Shown in pieces: positions 17,325-24,743 of a stretch of DNA of 64,000 nt. The translations under genes and the position numbers were made by a program. Below the pieces are notes generated by a model, which was given only the letters and a program-made list of their open reading frames with translations, did no database searches and had not been told where the DNA came from. This stretch comes from Roseiarcus sp963836695 (GTDB taxonomy: Bacteria; Pseudomonadota; Alphaproteobacteria; Rhizobiales; Beijerinckiaceae). Each line of letters starts with the position of its first letter. Position 1 is the stretch's first letter. The stretch is taken from the NCBI GenBank assembly GCA_963836695.1, contig CAWIKX010000040.1, positions 372,001 through 436,000 on the forward strand, read 5' to 3'.

Positions 17325-17350
17325 AACCTCGGAGATCCTAGGAAGGTTCC
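17325..17350 (-). promoter_or_regulatory. EcfG-like promoter (GGAAC-N17-GGTT) for PRC-barrel gene
   Basis: On the minus strand GGAAC, 17 bases, GGTT, with the -10 element 34 bases before the PRC-barrel ATG. Exact -35; -10 differs only in its first base. Confidence 0.5.
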
Positions 17351-17446
17351 CAATTCGGATGGGTAAGCGGCGCCCAATAGCCTGGTTCACCGCTCATGTT
17401 GTTTCGCGGATTGAGGCCATCCGCGATGCAACGAGACCAGTTTGCG

Positions 17447-17629
17447 TCAGATCGGTCTTGGACCGACCCCGGTCGTCAATGCGCCAACAAGCCACAAGAC
17501 GATCAGGATGATGATCACCAAACCGAGCACACCGCCCAGTCCAGGGGCGCCGTATCGCCCATGAGCGTAATAACCGCCTCCACCGCCCAGCAGCACGATA
17601 ATCAGGATGATCAGCAAGATCGTCATCAT
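17447..17629 (-). CDS. DUF3309-family small membrane protein
   Basis: A 60-residue protein made almost wholly of two hydrophobic segments (MMTILLIILIIVLLGGGGGY and LGLVIIILIVLWLVGAL) separated by a Gly/Tyr/His-rich turn. This is the DUF3309 pattern common in alphaproteobacteria, where it is usually annotated as a small stress-associated membrane protein. The start is the ATG at 17629 (or the next codon, 17626), with a purine-rich stretch ahead. It lies 30 bases after the transglutaminase stop on the same strand and has no promoter motif of its own, so it is probably co-transcribed from the EcfG-type promoter at 18539-18564. Confidence 0.82.
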   Translation of the reverse strand: MMTILLIILIIVLLGGGGGYYAHGRYGAPGLGGVLGLVIIILIVLWLVGALTTGVGPRPI

Positions 17630-17659
17630 GGTCGATTCCCTCTTTTTTAAACTAAGCCC

Positions 17660-18488
17660 TCAAGCAGCGATCGATACGGTTTCCTTGATCTCCGCCGTCA
17701 CCACGGTGAAGCGCGTGAGCGTATGAGATCCAAAGGTCGTGATCATCGGAATGTCGGCGGCGTCGCGGCCGCGTGCGATCAAGATGCGGCCAATCCTCGG
17801 CCGGTTGTGGCGCGCGTCGAAGGTGAACCATCGATCGCCGAGAAAGGCTTCGAACCAGGCGTTGAAGTCCATCGGAGCCGGGATCCGGCGGCACGCCGAT
17901 ATCGCCGAGATAGCCGTTGCAATAGCGGGCCGGAATGTTGAGACAGCGGCACAGCGTAACGGCGAGATGGGTGAAGTCGCGGCACACGCCGACGCCTTCG
18001 GCTAATGCTTCGTTTGCGGTTCTCGTCGGCCGGGCCTCGGGATAGCTAAATCTCAAGCGCTGATGAACAAAGTCGCAGATCGCCTGCACCTTCGCCCACC
18101 CACCGCTGACAGCGCCGAAGTTCGCCCAGGCGAAATCCGACAAGAGGTCCGTCTCGCAGTACCGACTCGGTCGCAGGAAAGGCAGCGTTTCCGGCGGGAG
18201 ACCTGACACCGGCGCCGCGTCCGCCGCAGCGTCAACCGCGTCCAATCGTCCATCGCTGCGAAAAACGCCCTCAAGACGAAGAGCGGTCACACCGGCCGGC
18301 GCTGACAACCGCCTTACGATGTTTCCGTTTTCATCAACAAACCGCTCGGCTGGAATCGCGGGGGTGACTTTCAGCTCCGATTCCGTGGTCACGCCGCATC
18401 GGACATCGGAGTGAACATCCATCATGGTGATGAGCGCCGTGGGCCGCGCGAGCTGGAGCGCAACGTGAAAGCCGTAGCGTATCTCCAT
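17660..18488 (-). pseudogene. Transglutaminase-like protein, frameshifted
   Basis: A bacterial transglutaminase-like (cysteine protease fold) protein split into two frames. The first frame runs from ATG 18488 (MEIRYGFHVALQL) through a beta-rich N-domain to the catalytic Cys in GVGVCRDFTHLAVTLCR and on to GYLGDIGVPPDP, then changes register. The second frame continues with MDFNAWFEAFLGDRWFTFDA, RHNRPRIGRILIARGRDAAD and a normal C-terminus ending at 17660. One extra base in the GGG run at 17880-17882 (CCC on the coding strand) explains the break. Read uncorrected, the first frame runs to 17652 with a basic, family-unlike tail. This is either a sequencing error or a fresh mutation. A perfect EcfG-type promoter precedes it. 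Confidence 0.82.
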
Positions 18489-18538
18489 ATGAACATCCCA
18501 TGCGCCGGCCTGCGCGTACATCCCGCCTGCAGGATCTT

Positions 18539-18564
18539 AACGACTCCCGTGCGGCATTTGTTCC
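18539..18564 (-). promoter_or_regulatory. EcfG promoter (GGAAC-N17-CGTT), exact
   Basis: On the minus strand GGAAC at 18564-18560 and CGTT at 18542-18539, spacer 17. The -10 ends 51 bases before the transglutaminase ATG at 18488. Exact match to the alphaproteobacterial general-stress consensus, intergenic and correctly oriented. Confidence 0.75.
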
Positions 18565-18596
18565 CGCGGCGCGGAAGTTTCGCCACCCGGCAGGCC

Positions 18597-19130
18597 TTAA
18601 CGTCCCTCCCTCACCCGCACAGCGTCGAAAACAATCCCAGTGTCGGAAGGCTCCGCCATCTGCTCCGCCTGTAGATCATCGCGATCCTGGACGTGTGGGC
18701 TGTCGCGGCGCAATTCCTCCAGGAGCTGGATAACCTTGGCGATCTTGCGTTCAGTCAGGATCGCGAGCTCCAGCGTCAGCGTGTCCCGGTGCGCGTTGAG
18801 CTCATCCTCATGCCGTTGCGCGACGAGGATGAGCATGACGAGTAAAAGTGAAAACAGGGTCACCGCCAGCGCCAGCCAGGGGAAGGGCGGAGGATCGACC
18901 GACTCATATCCTAATCTGGGCCCCATCTCGTTGACAGCGATCCAAATCGCTGTTCCGACGACGGCAATCACCGTGAAACGTGGTCGGCCCATGACCGCCG
19001 CGATACGGTTCACCACACGCTGGGGAGGGGTGGTTTTATCCCGGTGTTCGGAATGCAGTTGGGTGACTGAGCGCACCGCCTCATCGACGTGGTCCGGAAA
19101 GCTTCTTACCGGAGGTGCGTCCGCCGCCAT
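18597..19130 (-). CDS. DUF1003-family membrane protein
   Basis: A 177-residue inner-membrane protein. A polar N-terminus ends in a conserved region RVVNRIAAVMGRPRF, followed by two membrane helices (FTVIAVVGTAIWIAV and PWLALAVTLFSLLLVMLILV). The motif AQRHEDELNAHRDTLTLELA, typical of DUF1003, and a coiled coil (KIAKVIQLLEELRRD) come next. The ATG at 19130 follows the hairpin that ends the upstream gene. The function is unknown; related proteins are sometimes called cyclic-nucleotide-binding or CorA-like without evidence. I see no GGAAC-type promoter directly upstream, so it may depend on read-through or an ordinary promoter. Confidence 0.85.
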   Translation of the reverse strand: MAADAPPVRSFPDHVDEAVRSVTQLHSEHRDKTTPPQRVVNRIAAVMGRPRFTVIAVVGTAIWIAVNEMGPRLGYESVDPPPFPWLALAVTLFSLLLVMLILVAQRHEDELNAHRDTLTLELAILTERKIAKVIQLLEELRRDSPHVQDRDDLQAEQMAEPSDTGIVFDAVRVREGR

Positions 19131-19158
19131 GTTGCCCCTATAAATGAATAAACCACTC

Positions 19159-19188
19159 GAGCCGGCGGGGTCGCAACCTCGCCGGCTC
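19159..19188 (-). terminator. Strong hairpin after the His-rich small gene
   Basis: A 12-bp stem (one G-T pair) with a six-base loop TCGCAA, in the 76-base gap between the His-rich small gene and the DUF1003 gene. The flanks are T-rich on both strands, so it can end transcription of the small gene. Confidence 0.65.
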
Positions 19189-19206
19189 TTCCTTTATTTC
19201 TGCGAA

Positions 19207-19401
19207 TTACTTTTGGGCCTGGCTCTTGCCGTGCGCCATCTCGGAGTGCTCACGAGCCGTCTTGGAGTGTCCCTGAGCCTTCATGGACTCCTCCCGACCC
19301 TTCGAGTGATCACCCTTGCCGTGATGTTCGGCCGCCGTGCGATGGCTTTTTGCGGCGGTTTCGTGTTGCTCGGCTGCTTTATTATGTGCGTCCTTGGGCA
19401 T
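19207..19401 (-). CDS. Small His/Lys/Ala-rich stress protein
   Basis: A 64-residue, highly hydrophilic protein with no Cys or Trp, built of His-containing short repeats (KAAEQHETAAKSHRTAAEHH, then GHSKTAREHSEMAHG). It should be helical or disordered. The composition resembles small rhizobial proteins induced by heat or desiccation, but I know no assigned function; the His content could bind metal. The ATG has AGGAG upstream. An exact EcfG promoter (GGAAC-N16-CGTT) ends 34 bases before the start, and a strong hairpin follows the gene, so it is a monocistronic unit of the stress regulon. It is divergent from nepR-ecfG. Confidence 0.75.
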   Translation of the reverse strand: MPKDAHNKAAEQHETAAKSHRTAAEHHGKGDHSKGREESMKAQGHSKTAREHSEMAHGKSQAQK

Positions 19402-19434
19402 ACCATTCTCCTGCAGAGTTTAGACACCCGAAAA

Positions 19435-19459
19435 AACGCTTAACTTCTTTGTTTGTTCC
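19435..19459 (-). promoter_or_regulatory. EcfG promoter (GGAAC-N16-CGTT), exact
   Basis: Minus-strand GGAAC at 19459-19455, CGTT at 19438-19435, spacer 16. It drives the His-rich small gene (start 19401). Confidence 0.8.
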
Positions 19460-19616
19460 CAATTCTTAAGACGTCGCGGCAAGTCGCAATCCTGCAATTT
19501 CTTAAAGCGCCAAATCCGTTGCGCGCCTTGGAACACATGCGGCGCCCAAGCGTTTGAGGCGCGGGATTTGTGGGGGGGCATAGGTTTGACTGGTCTAACG
19601 GCATTACGTTGTCGCT

Positions 19617-19757
19617 ATGAACGTAGCCCGTCCGATCGCGGGGCGCGCCCGCGAAGTCGTGAGTTATAACCCTACTTCCATCCCTCATTTCGACGATTTG
19701 TGCTCGCACGCGCCGATCGTCACGCTGCCACAATTCGACCTTGAAGAACCGCAATGA
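19617..19757 (+). CDS. Possible short peptide upstream of nepR
   Basis: A 46-codon frame (MNVARPIAGRAREVV to the end LPQFDLEEPQ) that stops 17 bases before the nepR promoter. No clear RBS and no family recognised. It has an acidic end and ordinary composition, so it may be real, but equally this 430-base divergent region may hold only promoters. The competing minus-strand frame 19440-19754 covers the promoter of the neighbouring gene and is less likely. Confidence 0.25.
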   Translation: MNVARPIAGRAREVVSYNPTSIPHFDDLCSHAPIVTLPQFDLEEPQ

Positions 19758-19774
19758 AAATATCTTTCGACTAT

Positions 19775-19799
19775 GGAACCGAACGGCCTACGGGGCGTT
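19775..19799 (+). promoter_or_regulatory. EcfG promoter (GGAAC-N16-CGTT), exact, for nepR-ecfG
   Basis: GGAAC at 19775-19779, CGTT at 19796-19799, spacer 16, followed 35 bases later by the nepR ATG. It implies positive autoregulation of nepR-ecfG by EcfG, as known in other alphaproteobacteria. Confidence 0.85.
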
Positions 19800-19834
19800 T
19801 CACCAGACTGTACCCTGAGTGCGGGATATTTGAG

Positions 19835-20041
19835 ATGAGTACGACCCGCACCAGTAAGGTTGAAGCTTCGGCCAGCGCAGAGGCGGATCCGAAGGCTGTT
19901 AAAGCCATTGGACGCGCGCTGGAGGCTCACTATTCCAGCCTGATTCAGGCGCCGTTGCCGGACAAGTTCCTGAAATTGCTCGCTCAGCTAGAGCGTGATC
20001 AGGCTTCCCCAACACAAGAGGGTCCCGATGCCCTCGGCTAG
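19835..20041 (+). CDS. nepR: Anti-sigma factor NepR
   Basis: A 68-residue NepR-type anti-sigma factor. It binds and silences EcfG until phosphorylated PhyR takes it away. A disordered Ser/Ala-rich N-terminus leads into the NepR helix pair, IGRALEAHYSSLIQAPLPDK and FLKLLAQLERD. The HY..L...PLPDKF core is diagnostic. The longest frame starts at 19754, but the ATG at 19835 lies just past the EcfG promoter and gives the usual length. The stop overlaps the ecfG start by 14 bases, so the two are coupled, the standard arrangement. A second NepR-like gene lies at 59226-59435. Confidence 0.93.
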   Translation: MSTTRTSKVEASASAEADPKAVKAIGRALEAHYSSLIQAPLPDKFLKLLAQLERDQASPTQEGPDALG

Positions 20042-20558
20042 CTTCAAGGACGAGCTGCTAGCCGAGATCAGGAATTTGCGCGCGTTCGCGATTTCTCTCT
20101 CTGGGTCTGTCTCGCTCGCTGACGATCTTGTTCAGGAATCGCTTTTGCGCGCCTGGGCCAACTCCGAGAAATTTCAGCCTGGCACCAGTCTCCGCGCCTG
20201 GCTTTTCACCATACTTCGCAACATCTACTATTCGAACTATCGCAAACGCGCTCGCGAGGTTCAGGACAGCGATGGTCTCTATGCCCGCCGCCTGACGATT
20301 CCTGGCGACCAAGAAAGTCATCTCGATCTCGAAGACTTCCGGCACGCCATGACCAAGCTCCCCGCCGAACAACGCGAAGTGTTGACGCTGATCGGCGCCA
20401 GCGGGCTCTCCTATGAGGAAGCCGCGGTCGTCTGCCAAGTCGGCATTGGGACCATCAAGAGCCGCCTCAGTCGAGCTCGGGCTAAGTTGGTGGAACTGCT
20501 GGAGCTGGGTAACCCGCCGGAGCCGACGGTTGAGCCCAAAGTCCGCCGCACCGGCTAG
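20028..20558 (+). CDS. ecfG: General stress ECF sigma factor EcfG (ECF15)
   Basis: A 176-residue sigma factor of the EcfG group, which directs RNA polymerase to GGAAC...CGTT promoters. Region 2 is seen at about 10-80 (FAISLSGSVSLADDLVQESL, LRAWLFTILRNIYYSNYRKR). Region 4 is at about 110-165 (KLPAEQREVLTLIGASGLSY, EEAAVVCQVGIGTIKSRLSR). There is no extra C-terminal domain. The ATG at 20028 lies inside nepR, so translation is coupled. Its release depends on PhyR (62179-62991) and kinases such as those at 58002 and 59564. It ends four bases into the convergent response regulator gene. Confidence 0.95.
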   Translation: MPSASFKDELLAEIRNLRAFAISLSGSVSLADDLVQESLLRAWANSEKFQPGTSLRAWLFTILRNIYYSNYRKRAREVQDSDGLYARRLTIPGDQESHLDLEDFRHAMTKLPAEQREVLTLIGASGLSYEEAAVVCQVGIGTIKSRLSRARAKLVELLELGNPPEPTVEPKVRRTG

Positions 20559-20968
20559 CGCCGGCCCTGCCTTCGCTGGGGTTCGCGCGCTAGTATCTTT
20601 CTTATCGCTGAGACCAGCGTATGAGGAGACGACGGCTTCTCTACGATCAGATGATTTCTCCACTCGGCTAAGCTTGGGTCGCTACGCGGCATCCCTGTAT
20701 GGAGAATGAAGGGAATATCCCGCCGCTCCAGTCGGCGGGCGAACGGCGTGACCGACTCCGATCCAAGGCTGAAATCAAGAACCGCCACCGCGAAGTCGTC
20801 TGAGTCACCCCGCTCCAACGCCTCGGCTAAGGTGTGGCAAACACCGACGACGACCGCGCCGGCGTCTACGAGAGTCGCCTCCACGTCCATCGCCAGCAGC
20901 AAGTCGTCTTCGACAACCAGCGCCGTGACGCCGCTTAGTGGATTGTTGTCGTTCATGGGCTGAGCCAT
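20555..20968 (-). CDS. Single-domain response regulator (FATGUY-like)
   Basis: A 137-residue protein with one receiver domain and no output domain. ALVVEDDLLLAMDVEATL holds the acidic pair, AVLDFSLG the phospho-acceptor Asp, and VEKPSSPHTL the conserved Lys. The segment IPFILHTGMPR in place of the usual Thr/Ser loop resembles the FATGUY receivers (SdrG, MrrA) that act as phosphotransfer hubs in the general stress response of other alphaproteobacteria. I chose ATG 20968 because GGAGAGG precedes it; 20980 is possible. It converges on ecfG, and a GGAAC-N16-AGTT candidate lies about 57 bases upstream. A role in the EcfG pathway is inferred. Confidence 0.82.
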   Translation of the reverse strand: MAQPMNDNNPLSGVTALVVEDDLLLAMDVEATLVDAGAVVVGVCHTLAEALERGDSDDFAVAVLDFSLGSESVTPFARRLERRDIPFILHTGMPRSDPSLAEWRNHLIVEKPSSPHTLVSAIRKILAREPQRRQGRR

Positions 20969-21024
20969 CGTCCTCTCCATAGAGACTGACCCCGCGTTGG
21001 CCGAGACAATCGCTATGGAACCCC

Positions 21025-21049
21025 AACTGCCGCCAATGGCGCATGTTCC
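21025..21049 (-). promoter_or_regulatory. EcfG-like promoter (GGAAC-N16-AGTT)
   Basis: Minus-strand GGAAC, spacer 16, AGTT, upstream of the single-domain response regulator. Exact -35; -10 differs in its first base. Confidence 0.4.
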
Positions 21050-21235
21050 GTTTGGGAACAACGCCGGGTTAACACCCTTACTCAACAATTAAACGCTTTC
21101 CCCGGGCGGGGATTTGAAATGCTCTGAGATAGAGGGCTTTGCAATCTCCGAAGCTCGATCCCTCATCCGTGCGTGATCTTTGGCTCCCGCCGTCTTAAAG
21201 TCTTCTGTAGGCTTTCCCTGCAGGAAACAATTTCC

Positions 21236-22291
21236 GTGACGTTCCCCCTCTCGAGCATTCCTCTCATTCAGGCGCCGATGGCCGGCGCGCATGGGCCGGA
21301 GCTTGCGATTGCCGTCTGCCGCGCCGGCGGCCTCGGTTCGCTGCCGACGGCCATGCTCACCCCCGATCGCCTGCGTGAACAGATAGCAATCGTCCGGCGA
21401 GCGACGGATGCGCCTTTCAATGTGAACTTCTTTTGCCACGCTGAACCAGCGCCCGATCCCGAAATCGAGGCGCGATGGCGCAATCGGCTCGCGCCCTATT
21501 ACGCCGAGGCGGGGCTCGATCCGCCCACAGCTTCAGCCGGGTCGGCGCGCGCGCCTTTTGGAGAGCCCTTGTGCGCGGTCATTGAAGAAACTCGGCCGGC
21601 GGTAGTCAGCTTTCATTTCGGCTTGCCGCCCGCCCCGCTGGTTGCGCGCGTCAAAGCGGCGGGCGCGCTCATCCTTTCGTCCGCCACCACCGTCGCCGAG
21701 GCGCGTTGGCTCGAGCAGCGCGGAGCCGACGTCATCATTGCTCAAGGCCGCGAAGCTGGGGGGCATCGCGGCATGTTCCTATCCGACGATATCGACGGCC
21801 AACCGGGTTTGATCTCTCTCTTGCCGCAAGTGCGCGACGCCGTTCGCCTTCCGGTCATTGCTGCCGGAGGAATCAGCGATGGGCGCGCAATCGCGGCGGC
21901 CTTTGCGCTCGGCGCCGACGCGGTTCAGATCGGCACCGCCTATTTGCGCACGCCGGAGGCGACAATATCGCCATTGCATCGCGCCTCGCTCGCAAGCGCG
22001 CGCGACGATGCAACGCGGTTGACAAACGTGTTCACAGGGCGCCCCGCGCGGGGCCTGATCAATCGGTTCGTGGCTGAAGTCGGACCGATGTCCGAGGACG
22101 CACCGCAATTTCCATTGGCGGCAGGGGCGGCGGCGCCGCTACGGGCGGCGGCCGAAAAGCGGGGCAGCGGCGACTTTTCCCCGCTCTGGGCCGGCGAAGC
22201 GGCGGCGCTCGCGCGCGACGAGAGCGCCGAGGCGCTGACGCGGCGCCTGTGGTCGGAGGGACAAAGCGTGATGCGCAGGTTGGTTGGCTAG
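21236..22291 (+). CDS. Nitronate monooxygenase (2-nitropropane dioxygenase family)
   Basis: FMN-dependent TIM-barrel oxygenase of 351 residues that oxidises alkyl nitronates, such as propionate-3-nitronate, to carbonyl compounds and nitrite. Seen are the N-terminal SIPLIQAPMAGAHGPELAIA, the catalytic His loop in AQGREAGGHRGMF, and the phosphate-binding stretch PVIAAGGISDG...ALGADAVQIGTAYLRTPEA. The GTG at 21236 has AGGAAA upstream and begins at the family N-terminus; the longer frame from 21173 lacks support. It stands alone, with a 550-base noncoding gap after it. Confidence 0.9.
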   Translation: MTFPLSSIPLIQAPMAGAHGPELAIAVCRAGGLGSLPTAMLTPDRLREQIAIVRRATDAPFNVNFFCHAEPAPDPEIEARWRNRLAPYYAEAGLDPPTASAGSARAPFGEPLCAVIEETRPAVVSFHFGLPPAPLVARVKAAGALILSSATTVAEARWLEQRGADVIIAQGREAGGHRGMFLSDDIDGQPGLISLLPQVRDAVRLPVIAAGGISDGRAIAAAFALGADAVQIGTAYLRTPEATISPLHRASLASARDDATRLTNVFTGRPARGLINRFVAEVGPMSEDAPQFPLAAGAAAPLRAAAEKRGSGDFSPLWAGEAAALARDESAEALTRRLWSEGQSVMRRLVG

Positions 22292-22841
22292 CACAACGAG
22301 GAAAGCAGAACCACGATGCACGTCGGTGAGTTGCCGCGACTCTTTGTGGGTGATCGCCGGCCGCGATCATCACCTCCCACGGTTGCCAAGGCAAATGAAT
22401 CGCCAGGGAGTCCGGCCATGACGACTTCTTTTGCCGCCGCAGGTCGCTCGCCAAGTCCGCGCTTGCTGCGCCCAACAGCGAATACTCTACAAGCCGGAAT
22501 TCTATTGCAGAAAATCAGAAAGTGAGCTAAGCTGGCCCCGTGAACAAGTCTGCCCTTTCGCCTTTAAAAAATTGGGGTTCGCGTCTCCCCATAGAGATCG
22601 TCAGGGAAAAAAGCGCGAGGAAAAAACTTCGAGCGAAAATCTCGTGTAACCCGTTGATAAGTCTGGTTTCGGACGAGAGAATCCAAGGAAATCCAAGGAA
22701 ATCCAATAGCCGTTAACTGGGGTTTTCGCCCCGAAACGGCCCCGAGCCAAGAAAACCCAAAGGGGTCGGTCGAACGATGCGGCGCGCTGGCGTCAGTCGG
22801 CTCGTCGGGCCAACATAACGAAGGGGCGGCGGGCGCCTCCT
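22292..22841. other. 550-base intergenic region with short tandem and inverted repeats
   Basis: Between the convergent nitronate monooxygenase and radical SAM genes. I find no convincing gene. It holds a ten-base tandem (ATCCAAGGAA twice, then a partial copy, 22681-22706) and an inverted repeat GGGTTTTC (22720-22727) / GAAAACCC (22751-22758) with a 23-base loop. That repeat may help end the radical SAM transcript. The middle is more AT-rich than its surroundings. Confidence 0.5.
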
Positions 22842-24587
22842 TCACTCCGCCGCTGCGGCATGCTCCCGCTTCGGCGCGCCATGAGTGTCGGGGATCTTGT
22901 CGGCGTAGCCTGCGACGAAATCGTGCTCGTGGTCGACCTCAGTCGAGGGCTTGAGAGCCTCGTCCACGTAAGGCGCGCCGTCCTTGTCCGCGAGCACGCG
23001 GCGCAGAATCCCGCGGTAACGCAAGGCGAGCGCGGCCCATTTTCCGGCGACTGACAAGAAGTCCCACGCTCGCCACGGATAGTACACGAGCGGGTTGACG
23101 ACACGGAGGCCATGCCGACGCTGCGTCCTGACCTTTCGGCGCACATAGCCGAATTGCAGCGGGTGCACGCGCTCGATCCGGGAGGAACCCGAGAAGACCG
23201 TCATCGCGTCGACAATCTTGCGCGGATTGATCCCGCTCGCCACCGCCCGGCGGACTACGGTCTCGACGTGCGCGTCCGAGTAATATCGCGCCCACGCGTC
23301 GCGATACACGCCCCGCCACGCATCCGCCGACATGTTGGCGTGGTGAGCGCAGACATGCTCGAGGTCGTAGTTGTTCATGTCCGCTTCCATCCACGCGCCC
23401 TTGAGATGAAGGGTCTTGTGATCCTCCGAACCCGGCAAGGGCGTGAGGAAGAAGAATTCGAGGATGTCGATCGGCAGCTCGCGCTTGATGGTCTCGATGT
23501 CGCGGGCGATCAATTCCGGCGTGTCGGTCGGAAAGCCGAGGATGTAACCCGCCCAGGTCATGACCTTGGCGCTCCGCCACGCGAGGAGCATCTCGCGATA
23601 TTCCCAGATCTTGTTCTGGCGCTTCTTGGCGCCCATCAGCGACTCTGGATTGATGTTCTCGAGCCCGATGAACACGAGGTTGCATCCAGCGCGCGCCGCC
23701 TTCTCGATGAAGCCTGGGATCTTGTGGCAGAGCGTGTCGACCTGGAGCAGCAGCCTGATCTTGAAGCCTTCGCCCTCGCGCAGTTCGATCAGGCGGTCGA
23801 GGATCGGCTCCCAGTTGCGGTTGCGGGCGAAGTTGTCGTCAGTGACGAAGAAGCGAGTCACGCCTTGCGCGGCGTTGGCGCGCACGATCGCCTCGACGTC
23901 ATCCGGGGTCCGATAGCGCGACTTGCGTCCCTGGACATTGATGATCGTGCAGAAGCTGCACTGGAACGGGCAGCCGCGTCCGGCGTCGAAGCTGGTATAG
24001 TGCCCCGCGACCCTGGTCACGACAGGACGCGGCAGAACTGGAATCGCCGCGGAGGCCATATCCGGCATGTCGTTCAGGTAATTGTAGACAGGCTTCGGAT
24101 CCCCTGAGTCGATGTCCTTCAAGAACTCCGCAAGGCGACCCTCTCCCTCCCCCGCGTATAAGATCATCCCCAACGCCTGGGCCTCTTTGAGGTCCGGCGG
24201 CAATTCCGGCAGCATGGCTATGCAGCCCGAAACGTGGAAACCGCCGACCGCAACCGTCACGCCCTGCTTGCGAAACTGGCGGCCGATGTCGAGGGCGCGC
24301 GGAAACTGGTTGGATTGAACCCCGACTAGCGCGACCATGCCTCGGTCGGACAGGATCCGCTTCGAGATCGCGGCAATGTCGACAATGGTGTTGCACTCGT
24401 CGTAGATCTCGAACTCGATATCGACGTCGGCGCCGAGCACGCGCTCCTCTGCACATTCGCGAAGCAGGCCATAGACGCTGGCCAAACTGTTCGAGGGAAT
24501 GGTTGAGCGGCGCCACTGGATGACATAGCCGTCGTCGTCATAGTGCGACGGCTTGATCAGAACGATCGTGAACTTGGCGTTGGCCAT
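22842..24587 (-). CDS. B12-binding radical SAM protein
   Basis: A 581-residue radical S-adenosylmethionine enzyme with an N-terminal cobalamin-binding-like domain (about 1-170: FTIVLIKPSHYDDDG, VALVGVQSNQF, VTVAVGGFHVSG). A core with the iron-sulfur motif CxxxCxxC follows in DAGRGCPFQCSFCTIINVQG near residue 210. Then come FFVTDDNFARNR, FIGLENINPESL and GYILGFPTD, typical of the B12-binding subfamily. The C-terminal part (about 430-580) has conserved-looking YPWRAWDFL and a charged tail. Family members methylate or rearrange lipids, tetrapyrroles and natural products; the substrate is not evident. It is monocistronic. Confidence 0.9.
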   Translation of the reverse strand: MANAKFTIVLIKPSHYDDDGYVIQWRRSTIPSNSLASVYGLLRECAEERVLGADVDIEFEIYDECNTIVDIAAISKRILSDRGMVALVGVQSNQFPRALDIGRQFRKQGVTVAVGGFHVSGCIAMLPELPPDLKEAQALGMILYAGEGEGRLAEFLKDIDSGDPKPVYNYLNDMPDMASAAIPVLPRPVVTRVAGHYTSFDAGRGCPFQCSFCTIINVQGRKSRYRTPDDVEAIVRANAAQGVTRFFVTDDNFARNRNWEPILDRLIELREGEGFKIRLLLQVDTLCHKIPGFIEKAARAGCNLVFIGLENINPESLMGAKKRQNKIWEYREMLLAWRSAKVMTWAGYILGFPTDTPELIARDIETIKRELPIDILEFFFLTPLPGSEDHKTLHLKGAWMEADMNNYDLEHVCAHHANMSADAWRGVYRDAWARYYSDAHVETVVRRAVASGINPRKIVDAMTVFSGSSRIERVHPLQFGYVRRKVRTQRRHGLRVVNPLVYYPWRAWDFLSVAGKWAALALRYRGILRRVLADKDGAPYVDEALKPSTEVDHEHDFVAGYADKIPDTHGAPKREHAAAAE

Positions 24588-24743
24588 TAAGCCCTCATCA
24601 GAGGTTTACGGACCCGTCATTTCGTCGTCTAAAAGCAGCTACCCTCTTGGAGAGGCCCCGGCAACTGCAAATCGGCGGGGTGGCGAGCGCCGCCTCTCTG
24701 CCGCATGATGCCGCCCGTCCTATTAGGCCGTGAGGAAGCGCGA

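Noticed and set aside
19440..19754. Minus-strand frame of 104 codons between the His-rich gene and nepR
   Set aside because: It covers the exact promoter of the neighbouring gene, has no domain and no RBS.
22681..22706. Tandem ATCCAAGGAA as a possible CRISPR array
   Set aside because: The unit is only ten bases with no spacers and no cas genes nearby.
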